From CBINFS01 sp966250015 (GTDB lineage Bacteria > Bacteroidota > Rhodothermia > Rhodothermales > DASSAV01), in NCBI GenBank assembly GCA_966250015.1, contig CBINFS010000065.1, positions 1-16,224 on the forward strand: a stretch of 16,224 bases of DNA. Direction: 5' to 3'. A model generated the notes under the pieces. The model did not search any database, was not told the DNA's origin, and was given only the letters and a program-made list of their open reading frames with translations. Below, piece by piece: positions 1 to 7,044 of the stretch. The position numbers were made by a program, and so were the translations under genes. Position 1 is the first letter of the stretch. Every line of letters starts with the position of its first letter.

Positions 1-43
1 GCGTCGAAGAAAAAATGAGTACGTGGTGTTGGGCTGCGTTTCT

Positions 44-1027
44 TTACCGCCCGACGTCCTTTTCGCCAAGCCGGAGTGACGCGAGGATGTTCAGGTAGCT
101 GTAGTAGCGCTCTTCATTGATTTTCCCCTCCTCGACGGCCGCCGCCACGGCGCAGCCCGGCTCGTGGTCGTGCGAGCAGTTGGGGTAGTGACATTCGGAC
201 AGGTACGGACGGAACTCGACGAAGTAGTAGTCGAGCTCGTCGGGTTCCAGGTCGACGATGCCGAACTCGCGAATGCCCGGTGTATCGATGACGAATCCCC
301 CGCCCGTGAGGGGATGGAGGGTGACGCTGGTCGTCGTATGCCGGCCTTTTTGCGTCTTTTCGCTCACCTCGCCGGTCTTCAGGTTGAGACCCGGTTCGAT
401 GGCATTCAGCAGCGTCGATTTTCCCACACCCGAGGGTCCGCTAAGCACGCTTGTCTGGCCGATGAGGGCTTTGCGGAATTCGTCGACGCCCTCTCCGGTT
501 ATGGCGCTCATCGGCAGCACCTCGTACCCGATCGACGTGTACAGGTCTCGCAGGTACTCGACGGCATCCCGGTCGGCCTCCTGCATCAGGTCCATCTTGT
601 TGAACACGATCCCCGCCGGGATCTCGAAGGAGCCGGCGATCACCAGGAAGCGGTCGACGAGACCCGGATTGATCTTGGGAAGGCGGACCGATTGGATGAG
701 CCACGCCTTGTCGACGTTCGCCGCAATGACGTGCTCCTGCCCGACTTTGCGGCCGGCGGCCCGGCGGCTGAGCCGATTCTTACGAGGGTGGATCTCCGTT
801 ATGAGCCCCGTATCGTCCGGCGCGAGACGGATGGTCACTACGTCGCCCACCGCCACGGGATTGGTCACGCCTTCGCCGGAAAGCCGGAACTTCCCTCTTA
901 CCTTGGAGGGAATGACCCGTTCACCGGACATCACCTCGTACCAACTCCCGGTCGAGCTGACGACGGTACCCTCCAAGTACGTGTTTTCATCCTTAGTTGA
1001 GCCTCTCGTATGATTATCTACATCCAT
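44..1027 (-). CDS. rsgA: Ribosome small-subunit-dependent GTPase A
   Basis: A circularly permuted GTPase that binds the 30S subunit late in maturation and helps release assembly factors, acting in the cytoplasm. The 327-residue product has an N-terminal OB-like region (about 18-85), then the GTPase motifs in permuted order: G4 NKMD at 143-146, G5-like SAITGEG at 174-180, the P-loop GPSGVGKST at 197-205, the switch-like KGRHTTT at 227-233, and G3 DTPG at 248-251. The C-terminal zinc site C279-x4-C284-x-H286-x5-C292 has the spacing of known RsgA proteins. Length is normal for the family. The ATG at 1027 lacks a clear ribosome-binding site but leaves a sensible short N-terminus. It is divergent from the small gene at 1138, with 110 nt between starts. 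The stop codon lies inside the window, so the gene is complete. Identification is secure; the exact start is slightly less so. Confidence 0.97.
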   Translation of the reverse strand: MDVDNHTRGSTKDENTYLEGTVVSSTGSWYEVMSGERVIPSKVRGKFRLSGEGVTNPVAVGDVVTIRLAPDDTGLITEIHPRKNRLSRRAAGRKVGQEHVIAANVDKAWLIQSVRLPKINPGLVDRFLVIAGSFEIPAGIVFNKMDLMQEADRDAVEYLRDLYTSIGYEVLPMSAITGEGVDEFRKALIGQTSVLSGPSGVGKSTLLNAIEPGLNLKTGEVSEKTQKGRHTTTSVTLHPLTGGGFVIDTPGIREFGIVDLEPDELDYYFVEFRPYLSECHYPNCSHDHEPGCAVAAAVEEGKINEERYYSYLNILASLRLGEKDVGR

Positions 1028-1137
1028 CGGGGTGGGTCCGCTACACGAATGAAACCTGCCGGATATTCTTGCGTCTACTTCTCACTGTGGTCCAACAATT
1101 TACATCTTCCACGAGCACACAGATCCACAGGTGAGTT

Positions 1138-1404
1138 ATGAGTACGCAGCAAGATACGCACAGTGAGCAGTACCGTCGCGCACGCACCGAGTTTGAAAGC
1201 CTCGAATTGGAGGACCGCGCGGTTTTCCTTCTGGAAGCAACCGTGGCGACCGTAGCACGAGGCCTGGACGAGCTGGGGCGGCTCGTGGCCCGGCAGCTCG
1301 ACGACCTGTTCAAAACGCCACCGTTTGGCGAAGAACGTCCACAACCGGGCGATACGCCACCGGGCTCCGAAACCGTACCCCCTGCCGAACCGTCGGTCAA
1401 CTGA
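1138..1404 (+). CDS. Small uncharacterised protein, first of a tandem related pair
   Basis: I do not recognise the family. The 88-residue product is acidic at its start, has a predicted amphipathic helical stretch at about 19-59 beginning FESLELEDRAVF, and ends in a Pro/Glu/Gly-rich, probably disordered tail (about 62-88). There is no signal peptide, no membrane segment and no Cys cluster. The ATG is preceded by AGGTGAG at 1129-1135, a plausible though close ribosome-binding site. The helical stretch aligns with the next gene's product: both read F-E-x-L-x-L-x(4)-V-F-x(3)-A-x-V, with a shared Asp further on, suggesting an old tandem duplication. Minus-strand readings of the same stretch are Arg/Ser-rich and look like shadows. 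The resemblance to the neighbour and the ribosome-binding site are the main support for its being real. Confidence 0.6.
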   Translation: MSTQQDTHSEQYRRARTEFESLELEDRAVFLLEATVATVARGLDELGRLVARQLDDLFKTPPFGEERPQPGDTPPGSETVPPAEPSVN

Positions 1405-1502
1405 GGCTCCTAGGTAGCGTTCCGGGACGTATATTGGCCTGAGGCCTGGGGCACAGCCGTGTCCGTTGGCGCCTCGTCTGTTGGACGTACTGGAGGGTCG
1501 TA

Positions 1503-1727
1503 ATGCCCGAAAACGAAAACAAAATCATCAAGTTTGAGCAGCTCAACCTGCTCGGGAAGACGGTGTTCATTGCCGGGGCAGCCGTCAAGCTGACCTCGAC
1601 GCTCATCGACTTTGCACTCGACCGCACTGCCCGATTGATCGCCGAAACGGAGAAGGCATTTCTCGAAGGAAAAGACCCCAACGTGGACGACGCGAAGATC
1701 CTGGAGGAACGAATAGAACGCCCTTGA
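1503..1727 (+). CDS. Small uncharacterised protein, second of a tandem related pair
   Basis: A 74-residue product with no family I recognise. It opens with a polar, Asn/Glu/Lys-rich segment, followed by a long helical stretch (about 11-55) that begins FEQLNLLGKTVF and carries an apolar, Ala/Val-rich face, then an acidic tail. The apolar part is too short and too interrupted by charge to call a membrane helix with confidence. The ATG has a strong GGAGGG at 1492-1497, five bases upstream. It lies 98 nt after the preceding small gene, whose product it resembles, and immediately before a strong terminator, so the pair may be one transcript or the second gene may have its own promoter in the gap. 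A structural or adaptor role is possible but nothing in the sequence fixes it. Confidence 0.65.
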   Translation: MPENENKIIKFEQLNLLGKTVFIAGAAVKLTSTLIDFALDRTARLIAETEKAFLEGKDPNVDDAKILEERIERP

Positions 1728-1752
1728 GGCTATACGAGCCTGATTTATACAT

Positions 1753-1806
1753 AGAGGTCCCGGCCTGCCGCTACTTCAGGCGACACCCCGGGACCTCTCG
1801 TTTTTT
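1753..1806 (+). terminator. Intrinsic terminator after the small-gene pair
   Basis: Arms at 1754-1763 (GAGGTCCCGG) and 1788-1797 pair perfectly over 10 bp, extendable by one A-T pair, and are followed by TTTTTT at 1801-1806. The 24-nt loop can itself fold through CCTG 1764-1767 with CAGG 1777-1780. It lies 26 nt after the stop of the second small gene, so it most likely ends that plus-strand transcript. Confidence 0.85.
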
Positions 1807-1864
1807 CAGCCGAATTACTATTAGCTCAGGACGATTCTATTAACGCTAAAGAGTTCAAAGAATA

Positions 1865-1970
1865 ATCCGCAGATGGCCGCTGATAAGCGCTGATGATTTT
1901 TTCTGAGGGCTAGATCGAAGGCGGGACGTCTCGTGCTGGTAGCCCTATGTGTCCCGCCTTTGGTCTACGC
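1865..1970. repeat. Interspersed intergenic repeat with a 17-bp-stem hairpin (copy 1)
   Basis: The gap 1728-2052 between the small-gene pair and lon holds the terminator and this element; I see no gene there. A segment with repeated GCTGATG-type words (1865-1900) and a T-run leads into an inverted repeat: arms 1911-1927 and 1951-1967 pair over 17 positions including two G-T pairs. The word TAGCCCT at 1940-1946 can alternatively pair with AGGGCTA at 1906-1912. The right arm with its flank (1940-1968) is nearly the same as 6981-7009 and the reverse complement of 15958-15984. The left flank resembles the stretch before the copy at 15958. It sits downstream of lon, where a stable hairpin could also protect the mRNA 3' end. 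Confidence 0.75.
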
Positions 1971-2052
1971 CTTAAATAAATACATCTTCGGCCATCAGCG
2001 TATTAGTCGATCACTTTCTTTTGCGCGCATCCCTATTTTAACACCACCAACC

Positions 2053-4602
2053 TCAGACGGTCGATACGGTCTGTTCGACGGTGGTGGCGCCGTTGGTCAC
2101 GCCTTCTTTCTTTTCAACCTCAGGGATCGTGAAGTAGGCGACCGGGTCCGTGACGGGCTCCTCCTCGAGTACGAGGTCCATCACCTCTTCCATACGCTTG
2201 ATGTAGAGGACCTCCAGGCCGTCGAGCGTGTTGTTTTTGATCTCTTCGACGTCTTTCCGGTTTCGCTCTGGCAGGATGACCGTTTTGATGCCGGCGCGTT
2301 TGGCGGCGAGCACCTTTTCCTTGATGCCGCCCACCGGGAGCGCCAGGCCACGTAGCGTGATTTCGCCGGTCATGGCCACCGTGTGCTTCACCCTGCGCTG
2401 CGTGTAGATCGAAACCAGCGCCGACATCAACGCGATGCCCGCCGAGGGGCCGTCCTTGGGTACGGCGCCCGCCGGGACGTGGACGTGAATGTCCCAGTAC
2501 CGGAACGCGTCGAGCGGGATGTTAAGCTCGTTTGCGTGCGCCTTGACGTACGACAGTGCAGCCTGGGCCGACTCCTTCATCACCTCGCCGAGCTGGCCGG
2601 TAAGGATCAGCCGCCCGGAGCCTCTTGAAGCCGAGGCTTCGATGAAGAGGATGTCGCCGCCGACCGGCGTCCAGGCAAGACCCGTCGCTACTCCGGGGAC
2701 CTCGGTGCGCTCGGCCACCTCGGAGAAGAACTTCCTGGCCTGCAGGTACTCCTCGATGTCGCCTTCATCAACGACGGCCGACTCGACGTCGCCTGTGGCA
2801 ACCTTCTTCGCGACGCCACGGGCTACCGCGCCGATCGTCCGTTCGAGCTGGCGTACACCGGATTCACGCGTGTACCCGTCGATGATGAGCTTCAGTGCAT
2901 CGTCGGTGATCTTGAACTGCTCCTCCGTAAGGCCGTTGCGCTCGGTTTGCCTCGGGACGAGGTACCGCCGGGCTATCTGGAGCTTTTCATCCTGCGTATA
3001 GCCGGTGATCTCGATCATCTCCATACGGTCGCGGAGGGGTCCCGGGATCATCTCGTAGAAGTTCGCCGTGGCGATGAAGAGCACCTTCGACAGGTCGTAG
3101 TCGAGCTCGAGGTAGTGGTCGTTGAAGGCGAAGTTTTGCTCGGGGTCGAGCACTTCGAGCAAGGCGCTCGACGGGTCGCCGCGGAAGTCGGCGCCGAGCT
3201 TGTCGATCTCGTCGAGCATGAAGACCGGGTTGGCGGTGCCGGCCTTCTTCATGCCCTGAATGATGCGGCCGGGGAGCGCGCCGACGTACGTACGCCGGTG
3301 CCCGCGGATCTCGGCCTCGTCGCGGACGCCGCCGAGGCTCATGCGGACGAACTCGCGGCCCATTGCGCGTGCGATGCTCCGGCCGAGGCTCGTCTTGCCC
3401 ACACCGGGAGGGCCGTAGAAGCACAGGATCGGCGCCTTCATGTCGCCTTTGAGCTTCAGGACGGCCAGGTGCTCGACGATTCGTTTTTTTACCTGTTCGA
3501 GACCGTAGTGGTCTTCGTCGAGGATCTCCTCGGCCCTTTTGATGTCGAGGTGGTCCTCCGAATAGTCGAGCCAGGGGAGCTCGAGGATCCAGTCGAGATA
3601 GTTACGTGTGACGGCGTAATCCGGAGCAGCCGGGTTGGTACGCCCCAGTTTTTCGAGTTCCTTATCGACCGTTTTTTTGACGTGCTCGGGGAGCTTCTTC
3701 TGCTCGGCGCGTTTGCGCAGCTCGGCCACCTCGGGCGAGCTGCCTTCGCCTTCACCCAGCTCGTCCTGGATTGCCTTCATCTGCTGGCGAAGCAGGTACT
3801 CGCGCTGCTGCTGATCGACGTCGGTTTTGACGCGCGAGCGGATCTCTTCGGAGAGCTGGAGCACCTGGAGCTCGCGGTTCAGGTGTTGCATGGCGAGCTC
3901 GGCCCGCTCGACCAGCGAAATCGTCTCGAGCAGCTTCTGCTTCTCGGATACCTCTATTTGCAGGTTCGAGGCGATGAAGTGGATCAGGAACGTCGGCGAT
4001 TCGATGTTCTGGATCGCATAAGCCGCCTCACTCGGCAAGTTCGGCGACAGGTTGACGATCTGTATCGCCAGCTCTTTGATCGACCGGATGCGAGCGGCGA
4101 GCTCGACGCGGTCTTCCTCAAGGTCTTCCTCGATCGGTTCCACCCGTGCTTTGAAATACGGGTCGGTCTGGATGTATTCCTTCACGCGGAACCGGCGTTT
4201 ACCCTGGATGACGATCGACTTGGAGCCGTCGGGCATCTTGATGAGCTTCAAGATCGTCGCGACGGTGCCGACTTCGTAGAGGTCCGAAGGCGCCGGATTC
4301 TCGATATCGCTACTCTTTTGTGTGATCACTCCGATGAGCCGGTCGTCGGCGAAGGCGTCTCTAACGAGCTTCAGCGACGCATCGCGTCCGACGGTGATCG
4401 GGAGTACCACACCGGGGAAGAGGACCGTATTACGCAGAGCGAGGATCGGCAGCACGGCGGGAACGTCCGACGTGCTCATCTCTTTCTCCTCGGCCGCAGT
4501 CGGGAGCGGAATGCTCTGCTCCGGGTCTTCTTCGGTCATGAACATGTATTCGTTAGAGAACATAAAATCGGGTTGGTCTTCAAATGCAAAGTTTGGACTC
4601 AT
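2053..4602 (-). CDS. lon: ATP-dependent protease Lon (endopeptidase La)
   Basis: A cytoplasmic homo-oligomeric AAA+ serine protease that degrades misfolded and regulatory proteins. Numbering from the ATG at 4602 (849 residues): an acidic leader (1-48), the LON substrate-binding domain starting near VLPILALRN (about 50-250), a coiled helical linker (about 250-350), the Walker A GPPGVGKT at 397-404, the Walker B FMLDE at about 461-465, and the protease domain with the nucleophile Ser720 in DGPSAG and the partner Lys763 in GGIKEK. The Ser-Lys spacing of 43 matches E. coli Lon. The C-terminal tail after about 815 is acidic and low in complexity. The frame stays open up to a GTG at 4710, but residues encoded upstream of 4602 do not look protein-like. 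An ATG at 4539 would also leave the full family core. No start has a strong ribosome-binding site. Divergent from the SRPBCC gene. Confidence 0.97.
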   Translation of the reverse strand: MSPNFAFEDQPDFMFSNEYMFMTEEDPEQSIPLPTAAEEKEMSTSDVPAVLPILALRNTVLFPGVVLPITVGRDASLKLVRDAFADDRLIGVITQKSSDIENPAPSDLYEVGTVATILKLIKMPDGSKSIVIQGKRRFRVKEYIQTDPYFKARVEPIEEDLEEDRVELAARIRSIKELAIQIVNLSPNLPSEAAYAIQNIESPTFLIHFIASNLQIEVSEKQKLLETISLVERAELAMQHLNRELQVLQLSEEIRSRVKTDVDQQQREYLLRQQMKAIQDELGEGEGSSPEVAELRKRAEQKKLPEHVKKTVDKELEKLGRTNPAAPDYAVTRNYLDWILELPWLDYSEDHLDIKRAEEILDEDHYGLEQVKKRIVEHLAVLKLKGDMKAPILCFYGPPGVGKTSLGRSIARAMGREFVRMSLGGVRDEAEIRGHRRTYVGALPGRIIQGMKKAGTANPVFMLDEIDKLGADFRGDPSSALLEVLDPEQNFAFNDHYLELDYDLSKVLFIATANFYEMIPGPLRDRMEMIEITGYTQDEKLQIARRYLVPRQTERNGLTEEQFKITDDALKLIIDGYTRESGVRQLERTIGAVARGVAKKVATGDVESAVVDEGDIEEYLQARKFFSEVAERTEVPGVATGLAWTPVGGDILFIEASASRGSGRLILTGQLGEVMKESAQAALSYVKAHANELNIPLDAFRYWDIHVHVPAGAVPKDGPSAGIALMSALVSIYTQRRVKHTVAMTGEITLRGLALPVGGIKEKVLAAKRAGIKTVILPERNRKDVEEIKNNTLDGLEVLYIKRMEEVMDLVLEEEPVTDPVAYFTIPEVEKKEGVTNGATTVEQTVSTV

Positions 4603-4724
4603 TCTAAGCCCAGGGTAATCAATAATCAGGCCGGATCCGATACCTGACATTTTTGCAGGTCGTCTGAACATCAGACGGTATATCTTCTCATGACCCGTCA
4701 GTAGGGGCACGGGTCCCGCTGAAT

Positions 4725-4757
4725 GTAAAAATTATCGTGATGTTCCGTAAAAATGAT
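4725..4757. promoter_or_regulatory. Candidate operator: tandem 11-mers between lon and the SRPBCC gene
   Basis: The divergent intergenic region carries GTAAAAATTAT at 4725-4735 and GTAAAAATGAT at 4747-4757, identical in 10 of 11 bases with a 22-nt repeat period, about two helical turns. Such phasing is compatible with a dimeric or tandem-binding regulator, but AT-rich words recur by chance. No matching known operator is recognised. Confidence 0.3.
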
Positions 4758-4813
4758 GACTGCAGCCTCGTACATTGGTCCGCACTGAAATCATTGAAGA
4801 GCGAGGGAACAGC

Positions 4814-5299
4814 ATGACCGGAAACGTCGGACCTTTAGAAGAGACTTCGGACGTCGGACCACCTTCCGCCACCGTGACGCGGAGTTTCGACCTGTCAGCA
4901 GAAATTGTTTTTGACGCGTGGCTCGTACCGGAGTTGATCGAGCGATGGATGTTCGGGCAGGTGCTACCGGACGAGGTCCTGCACATAAAGGTCGATCCGC
5001 GCGTGGGCGGGGCCTTTTCGTTTCTCGTTCGCCGGGAGGGGGAGGAGATCGACCACGTTGGAACCTATCGGGTGATCGAGCGGCCGAATAAGCTCGTCTT
5101 CACGTGGGGGATTGCAGGGGAGTCGGACGAGGATAGCGTCGTCACCATCACGATCGATCGCGAAGGCGCCGGATGCCGCCTCACCCTGGTACACGAGCTC
5201 GACCCCGCCTGGGCTGCGTACGTCGCCCAGACCGAGGATGCCTGGACGAAGATGCTCGACGTGCTCGCCACCCGCGTCCCGCCACCGCCGAGGGCTTAA
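4814..5299 (+). CDS. SRPBCC (AHSA1-like) domain protein
   Basis: A cytoplasmic START/Bet v1-fold protein of the Activator of Hsp90 ATPase 1-like group. Members usually bind small hydrophobic ligands; many have no assigned substrate, and none can be assigned here. From the ATG at 4814 the product has 161 residues. Family landmarks appear in order: a first strand and helix with VFDAWLVPELIERWMF (about 32-47), VGGAFSFLV (about 63-71), the GTYRVIERPNKLVFTW strand pair (about 83-98), an SVVTITI strand, CRLTLVHE, and the closing amphipathic helix ending TKMLDVLATRV. I chose 4814 because GAGGG at 4803-4807 is well placed; the frame also opens at a TTG at 4775, with a poor context. It is divergent from lon, and a short gap separates it from the convergent endonuclease gene. 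Confidence 0.9.
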   Translation: MTGNVGPLEETSDVGPPSATVTRSFDLSAEIVFDAWLVPELIERWMFGQVLPDEVLHIKVDPRVGGAFSFLVRREGEEIDHVGTYRVIERPNKLVFTWGIAGESDEDSVVTITIDREGAGCRLTLVHELDPAWAAYVAQTEDAWTKMLDVLATRVPPPPRA

Positions 5300-5317
5300 G
5301 GCTACTGTGGGGGATAC

Positions 5318-5334
5318 TCACGCGAAGGCGCGAA
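5318..5334. repeat. 17-nt intergenic repeat (copy A)
   Basis: TCACGCGAAGGCGCGAA occurs here, just after the SRPBCC gene, and again identically at 15872-15888. Words of this kind (cacgcgaaggcgcgaag) are common in intergenic DNA of many environmental bacteria. The rest of the 5300-5426 gap shows no gene or convincing terminator. Confidence 0.7.
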
Positions 5335-5426
5335 AAAACGACACTGTTGGTGGGCGAGTGCCCTGCGTGCCACATACAGTCCATTCAGAAGGCGGCAATT
5401 CAAAAAGTACCTTCCTTCCCCGACCT

Positions 5427-6095
5427 TCATCGATGTTCCGTTACGCCCACCTGGCGGCACCATGGGAGGACGGGGCACGTCGAGCACTTTGGGCGGACGC
5501 CGGTGCAGATGTGTTTGCCGAAGGGGACGAGCAGACGATTGATTTCGACATGGTACTTATCGGGTAGTACGTCCTGTAAGGCGGCCATCGTTTTTTCCGG
5601 AGTCTTTGCCGAGACGTAGCCCCACCGGTTGACGACCCGGTGGACGTGAATGTCCACGGCGATGCGCGGCTGTCCACACGCGATGCCGAGCACGAGGTTC
5701 GCACATTTGGGACCGACACCGTCGAAAGAGAGCAGAACCTTCTCGTCACAGGGCACGACCCCACTCCACGACTCGACGGCCTGACGGGCAATGGAGAGGA
5801 TCTGGCGCGTCTTGCCCTCGTGGAACGTGCTGGCGCGGATGGTTTCGTCGAGCTCGGCTTCGCCGAGCCGGATCATCTGTTCCGGCGTTCTGGCCTTTTC
5901 GAACAGCTGCCGCGCGCAGACCAGCGTCGTCTCGTCGCGAGTGCGGATCGAGACGATACACGCGACGAGAATCTCGAATGTCGAGCTATACCCCTCTTCT
6001 GCCAGCTCGAAAAGCGCGGCCTTCGGGAATGGCTTGACAGCCCGCTCGACTGCTTTTATCATCTGATCGATGTCGAACGGGCGCTTTTCGGGCAT
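5427..6095 (-). CDS. nth: Endonuclease III-like HhH-GPD DNA glycosylase/AP lyase
   Basis: A base-excision-repair enzyme that removes oxidised pyrimidines and cleaves the abasic site. The 222-residue product has the helix-hairpin-helix SFDGVGPKCAN (about 123-133) with the lyase Lys130, the catalytic Asp148 in VDIHVHRV, and an intact four-cysteine [4Fe-4S] site C197-x6-C204-x2-C207-x5-C213, the same spacing as E. coli Nth. The helix that in E. coli reads SAQATD is here SIRTRD (49-54), so the Gln that probes the lesion-opposite base is replaced by Arg-type chemistry. The variant resembles the T/RTRDE-type sequences of other Nth subfamilies, so substrate range may differ slightly. The ATG at 6095 has AGAGAGG at 6104-6110 on the coding strand. 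It is divergent from the Nudix gene, with about 207 nt between them. Confidence 0.93.
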   Translation of the reverse strand: MPEKRPFDIDQMIKAVERAVKPFPKAALFELAEEGYSSTFEILVACIVSIRTRDETTLVCARQLFEKARTPEQMIRLGEAELDETIRASTFHEGKTRQILSIARQAVESWSGVVPCDEKVLLSFDGVGPKCANLVLGIACGQPRIAVDIHVHRVVNRWGYVSAKTPEKTMAALQDVLPDKYHVEINRLLVPFGKHICTGVRPKCSTCPVLPWCRQVGVTEHR

Positions 6096-6302
6096 GACTC
6101 GGACCTCTCTTTTTCAAGATCCGCACGATCGATCTATGTACGCAGACGAGCTCGGGTTTCGGTGACGGCCGGAAACCGGTTGTTGTAACGGATTTCTTCC
6201 GATTTGACCCATCACAGGTCGAACCCGTTGAGTATTCGGGGTTTAATAGAGGCTCTTAATGAATCGAGACAAATAACGGACTAAAGGCTGGAGTTCGGAG
6301 CG

Positions 6303-6707
6303 TTGGAACGGAAGTGCGATCAATCGGGGGTTGTTGCCTACAGGGTTCATGGTGGGGTATTAGAGGTATTGCTGGTCACGACGAGGACGAAAGGGCGTTG
6401 GATCATTCCGAAAGGCAACATCGAAGCCGAGCTTGGCTCCCGCGGATCAGCCCGAAGAGAAGCCTACGAAGAGGCGGGTGTTCGAGGGCATCTGCACCTT
6501 GTTCCCATCGGCCACTACGAGTACTCCGAATCGTCGGACAAACATCGCGTTGAAGTCTTTCTCATGAAGGTAGAGCGCGAGCTCTCCGTATGGCCAGAAG
6601 CCCACGAGCGCGAACGGCAATGGATGCCGATCAAACAGGCCCTCGAAGTCGTCGACGAGAAGGGGCTGAAGCCGATCCTCTGGATGGCCGCCGAGCTGTT
6701 GCACTGA
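6303..6707 (+). CDS. Nudix hydrolase, diadenosine/diphosphoinositol-phosphatase-like
   Basis: A small cytoplasmic pyrophosphohydrolase that cleaves X-linked nucleoside diphosphates or related compounds. The 134-residue product has the Nudix box from G38 to V60: G38 x5 then R52-E53, Y55-E56-E57 and G59-V60, with IPKGNIE just before. The Glu expected seven positions into the box is Leu44; this deviation is familiar in the bacterial IPKG-type subgroup, where the metal-binding core REx2EE is kept, as here. The tail (90-134) is helical. Substrate is not predictable from the sequence. The start is a TTG with GGAG at 6290-6293 and again at 6297-6300; no in-frame ATG gives a complete domain. Divergent from nth, it is followed by a repeat-rich gap. 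Confidence 0.9.
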   Translation: MERKCDQSGVVAYRVHGGVLEVLLVTTRTKGRWIIPKGNIEAELGSRGSARREAYEEAGVRGHLHLVPIGHYEYSESSDKHRVEVFLMKVERELSVWPEAHERERQWMPIKQALEVVDEKGLKPILWMAAELLH

Positions 6708-6831
6708 TTCCTTTATTGAGGTAGGCCGCAAGCTCACATGGATCAAGGCTCGGGGGCCTGGATGACGTTATTGTATAGGGATACGTCACTAAATAGAGGT
6801 TGCTATTTGTTAACTAAATACCTTAATAAAT

Positions 6832-6852
6832 ACGTCATTCCGGACTTGATCC
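6832..6852. repeat. Degenerate CGTCATTCCGGACTTGATCCG-type intergenic repeat fragment
   Basis: The gap 6708-7044 holds no gene I can support. This 21-nt piece matches the start of a widely distributed bacterial extragenic repeat that normally continues as a palindrome (…GATCCGGAAT). Here the palindrome is broken after the short CGGA/TCCG stem. Upstream, TGACGT at 6763-6768 and ACGTCA at 6783-6788 form another weak inverted pair. The composite repeat described separately fills 6933-7008. Confidence 0.5.
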
Positions 6853-6932
6853 GACACGAACGAAGTGACTGACGAAGTAAATCCACTTGGGGGCTGCGCG
6901 AGGCCAAACCGTGAAGGCAAATAGTACCGTTC

Positions 6933-7008
6933 CCTGGATCTCCGCCTTCGCGGAGATGACGTAATTGGACAGTGTTCGGTTAGCCCTATACGTCCCGCCT
7001 TCGGTCTA
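6933..7008 (+). repeat. Composite intergenic repeat, copy 2 (forward)
   Basis: Two modules separated by 12 nt. The first, 6933-6968, contains the hairpin TCTCCGC-CTTC-GCGGAGA (6939-6956) and is identical over 36 nt to the reverse complement of 15997-16032. The second, 6981-7008, begins TAGCCCT and ends CGGTCTA; it matches copy 1 at 1940-1967 and the reverse complement of 15958-15984. Spacing between modules is the same in the distal copy. The element lies 37 nt downstream of the asnS stop codon. Confidence 0.85.
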
Positions 7009-7044
7009 CGTCCCCTCAATAAACCAACTGCGAATAACTGAATC

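Noticed and set aside
164..1000. Plus-strand open frames of 250-280 codons across rsgA
   Set aside because: They are antisense to rsgA, which has every GTPase and zinc motif; no recognisable domain or ribosome-binding site.
1041..1400. Minus-strand open frames of 89-119 codons opposite the first small gene
   Set aside because: Arg/Ser-rich, without a supported start; the plus-strand reading has a ribosome-binding site and a related neighbour. The choice is not certain.
2947..4647. 566-codon open frame on the plus strand across lon
   Set aside because: It lies wholly antisense to a Lon gene with all catalytic motifs. Its product is rich in Arg, Asp, Val and Leu without domains, as expected from the complement of a GC-rich coding frame.
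6145..6182. Hairpin GGTTTC/GAAACC upstream of nth
   Set aside because: Only six base pairs, no T-run and no clear role; likely chance in GC-rich DNA.
6939..6956. Repeat hairpin acting as the asnS terminator
   Set aside because: No T-run follows it on the minus strand, so a standard intrinsic terminator is not supported.
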